From NCBI RefSeq assembly GCF_019263705.2, contig NZ_JADQDK010000001.1, positions 2,976,001 through 3,040,000 on the forward strand: a DNA stretch of 64,000 nucleotides. Reading direction: 5' to 3'. A model generated the notes under the pieces. The model made no database searches, was not told the DNA's origin, and saw only the letters and a list, made by a program, of their open reading frames with translations. Origin of the DNA: Pseudonocardia abyssalis (lineage in GTDB: Bacteria > Actinomycetota > Actinomycetes > Mycobacteriales > Pseudonocardiaceae). Position 1 is the first letter of the stretch; the number at the start of each line of letters is the position of its first letter. The position numbers were made by a program, and so were the translations under genes. This document shows, piece by piece, positions 42,915-50,570 of the stretch.

Positions 42915-44684
42915 GTGGCGGAGATGTTCGGGCCGTATCGGCTCGACGGGCTGCTCGGGAGCGGCGGGATGGGCGAGGTCCATCGCGCGTACCACGTCGA
43001 GCAGGACCGCACGGTCGCCCTGAAGCTCCTGCACGCCGATCTGGGCGAGGACGCGGAGTTCCGGCAGCGGTTCCTGCGCGAGTCGCGGGTGACGGCCCGG
43101 CTGACCGACCCGCACGTCATCCCCATCCACAACTGGGGCGACATCGACGGCCGGCTCTACCTGGACATGCGCCTGGTCGAGGGGGAGGACCTCGCGGAGC
43201 TGCTCGAGCGGTCCGGGCGGCTTTCGCCCGCTCGGGCGGTCGCGGTGCTCTCGCAGGTCGCGCGTGCGCTCGACAGTGCGCACCGGTCCGGGTTGATCCA
43301 CCGCGACGTCAAGCCGTCGAACGTGCTCCTCGCGGCGAACGAGGACGGCGACGACTTCGCCTACCTCGTCGACTTCGGCATCGCCAGGTCCCTGAGCAGC
43401 GACACGACCGGAGCCGGGATCACCCGCGCGGGCACCGCCGTCGGCACGCTGGACTACATGGCGCCCGAGCGGTTCCTGGAGCAGCCGGTCGACGGGCGGG
43501 CCGACGTCTACGCGCTGGCGTGCGTGCTGCACGAGTGCCTGACCGGGGAGAAGCCGTTCCCGGTCGAGGGGCTGCCCGCCCTGATGCGGGCGCACCTGCG
43601 CACGCCGCCGCCGCGCCCGTCGCAGCTCCGGGTGGCCGCGCCCGCGACGATCGACGACGTCGTCGCGCGCGGCATGGCCAAGGACCCGGCGCAGCGGTTC
43701 CCGACGGCGGGGGCGCTCGCGGTGGCTGCGCGCAAGGCCCTCGACGGGTCGGTGACGGTCGCCGGGATCGCCCGCCCCGAACCGCCCCGCCCGGAACCGC
43801 CCCGCCCCGTCGCCCCCGACCAGCCGACGATCGTGCCGGGTGGGCCGACCGGGCTCCCCGCCGACCACGCCCAGCTCATCGACCGCGCCGCGCTGGAGCG
43901 CGCGGCCCGCCGGGCCCGGGCGGAGCAGCCCCGACCCGCCCGGCCCGACCGGCCCCCACCGCTCCGCTCCCCCGAGCGGCAGGCCCCGTCCCCTCGGCCG
44001 GGACCGGCGTGGGGCCCGGGGGCCACCACCCCGCTGGGGAACGACCGCGTCGACCCGATGACGCCCCACCGGCGCGCGGCGACGTCGCACGTCCCGCTGC
44101 CCGCGTTCCGCCCGCCCCCCGCACCCGCCCCGCGCCGGTCGCCGTGGCCGTTCGTGGCGGGCGGGCTGGTGCTGGTGGCGGCGGTCGTGGCCGCGGTACT
44201 GCTGCTCCCCCGCGCCGCCGGCACGCAGCCGTCCCCTCCCCACGACCTGACGCTCGCGCAGCAGTCGTTGCTCGCCGTGCTGCCGATCGGTTTCTCCGCC
44301 GCGGACTGCGCGCCCGCCCCCGAGCGCGAGAACCCGGCCGTCGACGCCGCCCTGAGCTGCACGAACGGACCCGCGAACGGGCCGGGCACGGCGACGTTCC
44401 TGCACTACGTCGACCTCGAGCGGCTCGCGGCCGACCACGCGGCCGACGCCGCCACCCGCGCACTCCCCGAGGGAGACATCACCGGCTGCCGCGACGGGAG
44501 CGCCACGACCGGGAGCTGGACGCGCAACCGCGAGACCGGCGCGCTCGCCTGCTACGCCGAGGCCGCGACCGGCACGACGATCGACTGGACCGACCCCCGC
44601 AACCGCACCCGCGCCGTCGTCACCCGGTCCGACGGCGACGCCGCCGTCCTCTACGACTGGTGGTCCTTCGGTGGGTTCCTCTGA
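42915..44684 (+). CDS. Ser/Thr protein kinase 1 with four-cysteine extracellular domain
   Basis: 589 residues, GTG start. Hanks-type kinase domain at residues about 8-275: glycine loop G15-G20 (GSGGMG), Lys37, 'HRDVKPSN' with Asp131, DFG 153-155, APE 183-185. A Pro/Arg-rich linker follows, then a transmembrane helix near 413-431 ('FVAGGLVLVAAVVAAVLLL'). The external ~155-residue domain has four cysteines ('SAADCAP', 'LSCTNG', 'ITGCRDG', 'LACYAEA') and ends 'VLYDWWSFGGFL'. The same domain ends kinase 3, so it is probably a shared ligand or redox sensor. No PASTA repeats are present. Confidence 0.93.
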   Translation: MAEMFGPYRLDGLLGSGGMGEVHRAYHVEQDRTVALKLLHADLGEDAEFRQRFLRESRVTARLTDPHVIPIHNWGDIDGRLYLDMRLVEGEDLAELLERSGRLSPARAVAVLSQVARALDSAHRSGLIHRDVKPSNVLLAANEDGDDFAYLVDFGIARSLSSDTTGAGITRAGTAVGTLDYMAPERFLEQPVDGRADVYALACVLHECLTGEKPFPVEGLPALMRAHLRTPPPRPSQLRVAAPATIDDVVARGMAKDPAQRFPTAGALAVAARKALDGSVTVAGIARPEPPRPEPPRPVAPDQPTIVPGGPTGLPADHAQLIDRAALERAARRARAEQPRPARPDRPPPLRSPERQAPSPRPGPAWGPGATTPLGNDRVDPMTPHRRAATSHVPLPAFRPPPAPAPRRSPWPFVAGGLVLVAAVVAAVLLLPRAAGTQPSPPHDLTLAQQSLLAVLPIGFSAADCAPAPERENPAVDAALSCTNGPANGPGTATFLHYVDLERLAADHAADAATRALPEGDITGCRDGSATTGSWTRNRETGALACYAEAATGTTIDWTDPRNRTRAVVTRSDGDAAVLYDWWSFGGFL

Positions 44685-44756
44685 GTCCCGGCGACGATCG
44701 CAGCACCCCGCGCACGCCGTGCGCCGTCCCGAACACCTGCCCCGCCGTCACGCCGG

Positions 44757-44850
44757 CGAGTGCGGCCGGCCCCGCGACAACGGGTAGCCGACGATGGTCA
44801 GCGCGTAGATCCGCACGCGGATCCCGATCGCGCGGGCGAGTGCGGCCGCA
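44757..44850. repeat. Duplicated GGCGAGTGCGGCCG element flanking a GATCCGC palindrome
   Basis: GGCGAGTGCGGCCG occurs at about 44755 and again at about 44836. Between them GATCCGC (44808-44814) pairs with GCGGATC (44817-44823). The region lies between the convergent kinases 1 and 2 and encodes nothing recognisable. The GCGAGT core resembles the units of the arrays at 39962 and 47856. Confidence 0.5.
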
Positions 44851-44871
44851 CAACCTGCCTGCGGGCCCGGT

Positions 44872-45696
44872 TCACGCGGGCAGACCCGCCAGCCGGTCGG
44901 CGACCTGCTCGGCGGTGCCCAGCCGTGCCGACCCGTCGGCGAGGCACGCCCGCACGAGGTCGGCGTCGGCGGGTGCGAGCCCCGGGTGCACGACCGGCTG
45001 CCCGGAGAGGACCTTGCGGATCGCCAGCAGCGGCTGGGTGTCGGGCAGGTCGCCGAACAGGCCGGTGCCGGCCAGCGCGCGGTGGATCGTGGCACCGAGC
45101 GCCCACACCTCGGTGCGGCGCGACGGGCGGGCGCCGGCGAGCAGGTCGGGGTCGGTGAACTCGACGGAGCTCGCGCGGCCCATCCCCGTCAGCGTCGTGC
45201 CGGGGCTGAGGTGCCGCGCGAGGCCGAGGTCGGAGAGCCGTCCGCCGACCGGCGGTGCGCCCGCATCACCGGCGAGCAGGACGTTGGCCGGCTTGACGTC
45301 GCCGTGGGCGAGCCCGGCCTCGTGCAGCGCGTGCGCGGCGCGGGCGGCGTGCTCGAGCGCGAGCAGCGTCGTGGTGCGGTCGGTCGCACCGGCGGCGAGC
45401 GAACCGAGCGGGAAGTACTCCATCGCGTAGACGAAGCTGTCCTCCAGCACGGCGTCGAACACGCGCACGAGGTACGGCGAGCGCACCGCGGCGAACGCCC
45501 GGAGCTCCCGGACTCCGCGCTCGTAGGCCTGCTCCCCCACCCGGTCGCCGAACACCTTGAGCGCCACGAACTCCTCGGCGAGCCCGAGCCGAGCGGGCGG
45601 GCGGGCGAGGTAGTAGCGGCCGTGGTTGCCCTCACCGAGCAGCCGCACGATCTCGTAGTCGGCCACCGCGGAGGGGGCCGTCAGCGCAGCGTCCAC
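44872..45696 (-). CDS. Ser/Thr protein kinase 2, atypical, soluble
   Basis: 274 residues from GTG 45696, chosen because GAGGAG precedes it at good spacing. Longer in-frame starts (45753, 45795) lack an RBS, and the last overlaps the divergent antiporter gene. It is a kinase domain only, with no TM. The glycine loop is GEGNHG (21-26) and the lysine is Lys47 ('EFVALKVFG'). The catalytic loop is HGD at 131-133 instead of HRD, and the metal-binding motif is DLG (156-158) instead of DFG. The activation segment lacks a classical APE. Catalytic Asp and Lys remain, so activity is possible but likely altered. It is divergent from a CPA2 antiporter. Confidence 0.82.
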   Translation of the reverse strand: MDAALTAPSAVADYEIVRLLGEGNHGRYYLARPPARLGLAEEFVALKVFGDRVGEQAYERGVRELRAFAAVRSPYLVRVFDAVLEDSFVYAMEYFPLGSLAAGATDRTTTLLALEHAARAAHALHEAGLAHGDVKPANVLLAGDAGAPPVGGRLSDLGLARHLSPGTTLTGMGRASSVEFTDPDLLAGARPSRRTEVWALGATIHRALAGTGLFGDLPDTQPLLAIRKVLSGQPVVHPGLAPADADLVRACLADGSARLGTAEQVADRLAGLPA

Positions 45697-45780
45697 GCCG
45701 CTCCTCGCCTGCTCGTCACGCCGGGTGGGCTCCCGGCCGGTGGCCGATAACATACGCGCGCCTCGAGGGAGGGCGCCCGG

Positions 45781-47835
45781 ATGGACATGAAGCACGTGAT
45801 CGCCTACGTCCTGCTGGACGTCGCGATCGTGGTGGTCGCGGCCCGGCTGACGGGCCGGCTGTTCCGGCGGTTCGGACAGCCCGCGGTGATCGGCGAGATC
45901 GTCGCGGGCGTCGCGCTGGGGCCGACGCTGCTGGGCGCGTTCCCCGGCGACCTCGACCAGCTGCTGTTCCCGCCCGACGTCCGCCCGTTCCTGTCCGTGA
46001 TCGCGCAGCTCGGGCTCGCGCTGTTCATGTTCATCGTGGGGCTCGAGGTCGACCTCTCACTGATCCGCGGGCGACGCAGGGCGGCCGGTGCGGTCGCGGC
46101 CGGATCGGTCGTGCTGCCCTTCGCGCTCGGTGCCGGGGTCGCGGTGGTGCTGTACCCGTTCCACTCCGTCGCGGGCGGCGAGACGGTGTCGCCACTGGCG
46201 TTCGTGCTGTTCATGGGCGTGGCGATGTCGATCACCGCACTGCCGGTGCTCGCACGCATCCTCACCGAGCGGGGCATGCAACGGACGCCGATCGGGGTGC
46301 TGGCGCTGGCCTGCGCGGCGATCGACGACGTGATCGGCTGGACGCTGCTCGCCGTCGTCGTCGCGGTGGCGGCCGGGGGCAGTGCGGGCGGTGCGCTGGT
46401 GATCATGGGCTGGACGCTGCTGTTCGCCCTCGTCATGTTCTTCGGGGTCCGCCCGCTGCTCGCCCGGCTGGTCACGTGGCACGCGCGGGCCGGCAGGCTG
46501 ACGCCCGACATCCTCGCGATCGTCCTCGCCGGGCTGCTCGCGTCGGCGTGGATCACCGAGATCATCGGCGTGCACGCGATCTTCGGGGCGTTCCTGTTCG
46601 GCGCGGTCATGCCGCGCCGCGAGGCCGCCGCGCTGACGCGGGAGATCCTGGAGCGCCTCGAGCAGGTCAGCCTGCTCCTGCTGCTGCCGGTGTTCTTCGT
46701 CGTCGCCGGGCTGCAGGTCGACGTCGGCGCGATCGGCCTCGGCGGGATCTGGCAGCTCGCACTGATCCTGGTCGCGGCGATCGCCGGCAAGTTCCTCGGC
46801 GCGGCGGTGGCGGCGCGGGCGCAGGGGATGCCGCGGCGGCAGTCGACCGCGCTGGGGCTGCTGATGAACACCCGCGGGCTCACCGAGATCGTGATCCTTC
46901 AGGTCGGGCTGCAGCTCGGGGTGCTCGGTCCCGCGATGTTCACGCTCATGGTGATCATGGCGCTGGTGACGACGGCGATGACCGGACCGCTCATGACGAT
47001 CGTCTACCCGGACCGGGTGCTGGCCCGCGAGCTGGCGGCCGCCGAGCGGGCCGAGCTGGGCGAGGTCGACGCGTTCACGGTGCTCGCCGTCGTCGACGAC
47101 CCGGTGGACGGGCGGCGGGTCGCCGAGCTCGCCCGCGACCTGACCGGCCGCCAGCACCCCGCCCGCGTCGTCCTGTGCCGGCTCCTGCCCGCCCAGGTCG
47201 AGCTGGAGGTGGCGAGCGGGCTGGGCGCCGAGCTGGGGATGATCGCCGCGGCCGGTGACGAGCTGCGCGTACTGGCCGCCGAGCTCGAGGCGTGCGGCAC
47301 GCCCGCGTCGGTCGTCGCCCGCTTCGGCACCGACCCCGCCGCGCTCGCCGGCACCCTCGACGCCGACCTCGTGCTGCTCACCGGCGACGCGGACGTCGCG
47401 GTCGCGGCACTGGCCGCGGTGCCGGAGACCACGGTGGTCGTGGCCCGGTTCGGGACCGGGGAGGCCACGGGCACACCACTGGCCCTCGTCGACGGGGCCG
47501 CGGGCGGGCGCGCCGTCCTGCGGGTCGCCGCGCACCTGGCCCTGCGCACCTCCGACGAGGTGGCGGTCGACTCGGCCGACGGGCGCGGCGGCACGCGCCG
47601 GACCGGGGCGGCCGCCGACGCCCTGACCCGCCGCGGCATCACCGCCCGGCCCGCGCGGGCCGGCGAGATCGCGGACGCGTCGGTGGTGGTGCTCCCGGAC
47701 TCCGCCGACCTCCCCGTCGACCTCGGGGAGCGGGCGGTGGTGCTGCGGGTGCGTGCGTCGGGGGCGGACGTGGACGACGACCTGGACCAGTCACTGGCCC
47801 GGATCACGGTCGCCCCCACCGCCCCGACCCCCTGA
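45781..47835 (+). CDS. CPA2 family cation:proton antiporter
   Basis: 684 residues. About 12 membrane helices fill residues 5-410, with family motifs 'GQPAVIGEIVAGVALGPTLLG', 'LALFMFIVGLEVDLSLI', 'CAAIDDVIGWTLL' (the ion-binding acidic pair) and 'LLMNTRGLTEIVIL'. The C-terminal ~270 residues are cytoplasmic and resemble two USP-like regions ('FTVLAVVDDPVDGRRVAELA', 'VVVARFGTG'). It likely exchanges Na+ or K+ for H+. The start ATG lies 84 bases from the start of the divergent kinase 2, so the two may be co-regulated. Confidence 0.9.
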   Translation: MDMKHVIAYVLLDVAIVVVAARLTGRLFRRFGQPAVIGEIVAGVALGPTLLGAFPGDLDQLLFPPDVRPFLSVIAQLGLALFMFIVGLEVDLSLIRGRRRAAGAVAAGSVVLPFALGAGVAVVLYPFHSVAGGETVSPLAFVLFMGVAMSITALPVLARILTERGMQRTPIGVLALACAAIDDVIGWTLLAVVVAVAAGGSAGGALVIMGWTLLFALVMFFGVRPLLARLVTWHARAGRLTPDILAIVLAGLLASAWITEIIGVHAIFGAFLFGAVMPRREAAALTREILERLEQVSLLLLLPVFFVVAGLQVDVGAIGLGGIWQLALILVAAIAGKFLGAAVAARAQGMPRRQSTALGLLMNTRGLTEIVILQVGLQLGVLGPAMFTLMVIMALVTTAMTGPLMTIVYPDRVLARELAAAERAELGEVDAFTVLAVVDDPVDGRRVAELARDLTGRQHPARVVLCRLLPAQVELEVASGLGAELGMIAAAGDELRVLAAELEACGTPASVVARFGTDPAALAGTLDADLVLLTGDADVAVAALAAVPETTVVVARFGTGEATGTPLALVDGAAGGRAVLRVAAHLALRTSDEVAVDSADGRGGTRRTGAAADALTRRGITARPARAGEIADASVVVLPDSADLPVDLGERAVVLRVRASGADVDDDLDQSLARITVAPTAPTP

Positions 47836-47855
47836 CCGGAGGTGTGCCGCCGTGG

Positions 47856-47945
47856 CCCGGCGAGTTGGCCGATGGAGCCCGGCGAGTTCGCCGCGGCCGT
47901 CCGGCGAGTTCGCCGCGGCCGGCCGGGAGTTCGCCGTTGCCGTCC
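47856..47945. repeat. 22-nt tandem array with GCGAGTT core
   Basis: Four units follow the antiporter gene, with cores at 47860, 47882, 47904 (22-base spacing) and 47925 (21). The core GGCGAGTTCGCCG is itself partly palindromic. The period and the GCGAGT core are the same as in the array at 39962, though the rest of the unit differs. Confidence 0.85.
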
Positions 47946-48027
47946 GTCTGCGTTGCCGGGCGGCGGGTCCGTCGTGGTCCCGTCCACTACGGGTCAGGAC
48001 GCCAGCCGGACGAGCACAGCACCAGCA

Positions 48028-48537
48028 CCTCGCTGACGCGCTCGACACCGTCGCCGCAGCCACCAGCACCGCCCCGGAATCCGACCTGATCTCGCTGCTG
48101 ACCCTCTGCGAGGGTGTCACGCGGCGGTTCGAGGCGATCTCCACCGCCGCCGTCGCCGTCGTCGACAACCAGGGCACGTTCCTCACCCGCGGCTACCCGA
48201 GCACCGCCGCCGCACTGTCGGACCTGTTGTCCTGGGAGCACCGTGACGCCCGCCGGTTCGTCGCCGCCGCCACCGACGTCCACGCCCGCACCACCCTGAG
48301 CGGGGCACAGGGCTGCGACACGTCGAAGTCATCGACCGCGTCCTGAACACCCGCGCCGCCGGACGACTCCCCACGCAGACGTGGGCCGCCGCAGTGACCC
48401 AGCTCGCCGAGTACGCCCAGCACGCCAAGCCCGGACAGCTGCTACTGGCTCGTCCGCATCCGCGACGGCCTACCCGAGTTCGTCCCACCGAAGTGGATCG
48501 ACCCGACGCAGAAGCCACGCCGCACGGTGCTCCCGCT
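48028..48537 (+). pseudogene. DUF222/HNH (13E12-type) remnant
   Basis: Three pieces of a 13E12-family protein appear in order with large internal losses. The N-terminal DUF222 piece is 'ADALDTVAAATSTAPESDLI' through 'RYPSTAAALSDLL'-like sequence to 'VHARTTLSG' (to ~48309). A shifted frame then gives 'HVEVIDRVLNTRAAGRLPTQ' continuing 'TWAAAVTQLAEYAQHAKPG' (48319-48435). Last is the extreme C-terminus after the lost HNH domain, 'YWLVRIRDGLPEFVPPKWID' (from 48443). The frame then runs into the antisense of the FHA gene. Intact family members are 400-500 residues. Confidence 0.8.
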
Positions 48538-48553
48538 CCTCGTGGCGTGCGGC

Positions 48554-50140
48554 TCAGCGCACCCCGGACGGCGACTCGAAGACGAACGTGCGCCCGCCCA
48601 GCCGCACGCGCATGCCCGGTTCCAGGCGGCGGGACCGGCCGGGTGGGACCGGGGTCCAGGCCGGGTCGCCCGGGGAGGCGACGAACGTGCCGTTGCGCGA
48701 ACCCGAGTCGACGAGCACGACGTCCCAGTTGTCCACACGCACCTCGGCGTGCACGCGGGACACCGCACCGGAGCGGTCCTCGACGACGATCGAGCGCAGC
48801 GCGCCGGAGCGGACCCGGTCGTCGGACTCGGGCATGCGGCCGACGAGGTACTCGGCGTCGACGGTGTAGGTGGCGCCGTCGTCGAACACGAGCAGGCCGA
48901 GAGGGGGCCGGGAGCCGATGACCAGTACGCCGGTGCGCTCGTTCATCCGGATCCCGCACAGGACACAGAAGTGCGAGCGCGGGTCGTTGAGGTGCCCGCG
49001 CGAGCACAGGTGGCCCCGCGCCTCGCCCGGCCTCGGTCCGGTGGGGGCCGCGGTGGCCGGACCACCGGACAGCGACCGGGTGCCGGTGCCGACCGGTTCG
49101 CCCGCCTCCAGCGGTGGGCGCGGCGGCTCCGCGGGTGACACGCCGAGGATCGCCTCGGCGCGGCGCGGGGCCGACAGCACCTGGGGGAGCCGGCTGGTGC
49201 CGTCCCGGCCCCCGCCTCCCGGACCCGACGCCACGGCGGTCGCCGGCTGGGCCTCCCGGCCCTGCGCAGCGCCCGCGTCCGGGCCCGGACGCGACCCCGA
49301 ACCGGGGGCCGGCGCCGTGGCCGGACCCGGCGGCGACGCGGCGACCGGCACGGCGACGGAGCCCGGCGCAGCCGCCGAACCCACCCCCGCCGTCGAACCC
49401 ATCCCCGCGGCCGAACCCGCGCCGGCCGCAGAGCCCGGCCCGGCAGAACCGTCCGAGCCGGCCGAGCGGCCAGGCGCAGCACCGGACGGTCCCTTCCCGA
49501 GCGCGACGGGTGGCCAGGAGGGGGCCGGCTCCGCGGCCTCCACGACCGGTGCGGCGGCGGGCGGGGTGGGTATCGCGTTCGCGGGGTCGGTGCCCGCATC
49601 CACCGCATCCATCCCGATCAGCGTGGGCTGAGCGTTGATGCTCCGCGGCGGGTCGTCCGGAGCGACGGATGCGGCGGTGAGGGCCGCCAGCTGCACTCCC
49701 CCACCCGCGACGACACCGTCGCGCAGGTCGAGCAGCACCGCGTGCGGGGCGGGACCGGCGCCGGACAGCGCCAGGCGCACCGGGCCGGGCGGGACGAGCC
49801 GGTCGGTCCACGCGGCGGCGTCGGCGCCGGACAGCGCCACGTCGCCGACCTGGGCGCCGACCGCACCGGAGAGGAACACCGCGCACATCTCCCCCGCCCC
49901 CGCGACGGTGCCGAAGACGAGACCCTCGGGCGGGGCGTCGGGGCCGCCGAGCCACCCGGCGAGTCGACGGGCGAGCGCGCGGCCGGGCTCGGGTCCGGCC
50001 ACCGCGCGGCAGTGCGACAGCAGGCGGGCGAGCGGCTCGGGGTCCGGGCAGCGCGCGACGCAGAGGATCCCCGGCAGGCGCGCGACCAGGCCGTCGCCCG
50101 CCAGCACGACGGCGCGCCCGCCGTCGACAGCGGCGTTCAC
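48554..50140 (-). CDS. FHA domain protein
   Basis: 528 residues, GTG start. Residues 1-165 form an N-terminal domain of unknown family ('GDGLVARLPGILCVARCPDP'). A ~200-residue Pro/Ala/Gly linker with GSAAG-type repeats follows. A small Cys cluster 'HLCSRGHLNDPRSHFCVLCG' looks like a zinc ribbon. The C-terminal FHA domain (about 425-525) has 'EYLVGRMPES', 'GAVSRVHAEVRV' and 'DSGSRNGTFV', the residues that bind phosphothreonine. It is a likely substrate or adaptor of the neighbouring kinases. It is followed closely by a small membrane protein and a flavoprotein, all on the minus strand. Confidence 0.88.
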   Translation of the reverse strand: MNAAVDGGRAVVLAGDGLVARLPGILCVARCPDPEPLARLLSHCRAVAGPEPGRALARRLAGWLGGPDAPPEGLVFGTVAGAGEMCAVFLSGAVGAQVGDVALSGADAAAWTDRLVPPGPVRLALSGAGPAPHAVLLDLRDGVVAGGGVQLAALTAASVAPDDPPRSINAQPTLIGMDAVDAGTDPANAIPTPPAAAPVVEAAEPAPSWPPVALGKGPSGAAPGRSAGSDGSAGPGSAAGAGSAAGMGSTAGVGSAAAPGSVAVPVAASPPGPATAPAPGSGSRPGPDAGAAQGREAQPATAVASGPGGGGRDGTSRLPQVLSAPRRAEAILGVSPAEPPRPPLEAGEPVGTGTRSLSGGPATAAPTGPRPGEARGHLCSRGHLNDPRSHFCVLCGIRMNERTGVLVIGSRPPLGLLVFDDGATYTVDAEYLVGRMPESDDRVRSGALRSIVVEDRSGAVSRVHAEVRVDNWDVVLVDSGSRNGTFVASPGDPAWTPVPPGRSRRLEPGMRVRLGGRTFVFESPSGVR

Positions 50141-50141
50141 C

Positions 50142-50561
50142 TCAGATCAACCTCCCACCCCGGAACCGCCAGTGGACGAACGGCACCCGCATCGGCCCGT
50201 TCACCACGACCCACACGATGATCCACGTGCTGAGGAACTGTACGAGGAACGCCCCGAACGGCACCTCGCGCGGCAGGCCGGGCACGGCGCCCACGGAGAT
50301 CAGCAGCCACAGCAGCGCACCCTCGTTGATCGCCGTGAGCAGCCCGAACAGCGTCGGCCAGTCCTTCTCCCAGCGGAACTGCTGGACGAGGTGGTAGATC
50401 AGCTCCCAGCCGACGCCGAGCACGATCACGGCGAGCAGCACGACGAACGTGGCGGCGTACGGCTGGCCGATCAGCGGGCTGATCACCAGCGTCCACAGCC
50501 CGCCGATCACGAGCAGCACGAACACGCGGGTCTGGATCCGACCGTTCAGCGTGGGCAGCAC
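50142..50561 (-). CDS. Small integral membrane protein
   Basis: 139 residues, GTG start, with four hydrophobic segments: 'VFVLLVIGGLWTLVISPLI', 'ATFVVLLAVIVLGVGWELIY', 'NEGALLWLLISVGAVPGL' and 'LVQFLSTWIIVWVVVNGPM'. The cytoplasmic ends are basic ('HWRFRGGRL'). No family was recognised. It lies between the FHA gene (one base gap) and the flavoprotein gene (nine bases), so the three form an operon. It could anchor the FHA protein to the membrane. Confidence 0.8.
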   Translation of the reverse strand: MLPTLNGRIQTRVFVLLVIGGLWTLVISPLIGQPYAATFVVLLAVIVLGVGWELIYHLVQQFRWEKDWPTLFGLLTAINEGALLWLLISVGAVPGLPREVPFGAFLVQFLSTWIIVWVVVNGPMRVPFVHWRFRGGRLI

Positions 50562-50570
50562 GTCGACCCC

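Noticed and set aside
48028..48537. Intact HNH homing-type endonuclease
   Set aside because: The HNH domain itself is absent and the frame changes, so only fragments remain.
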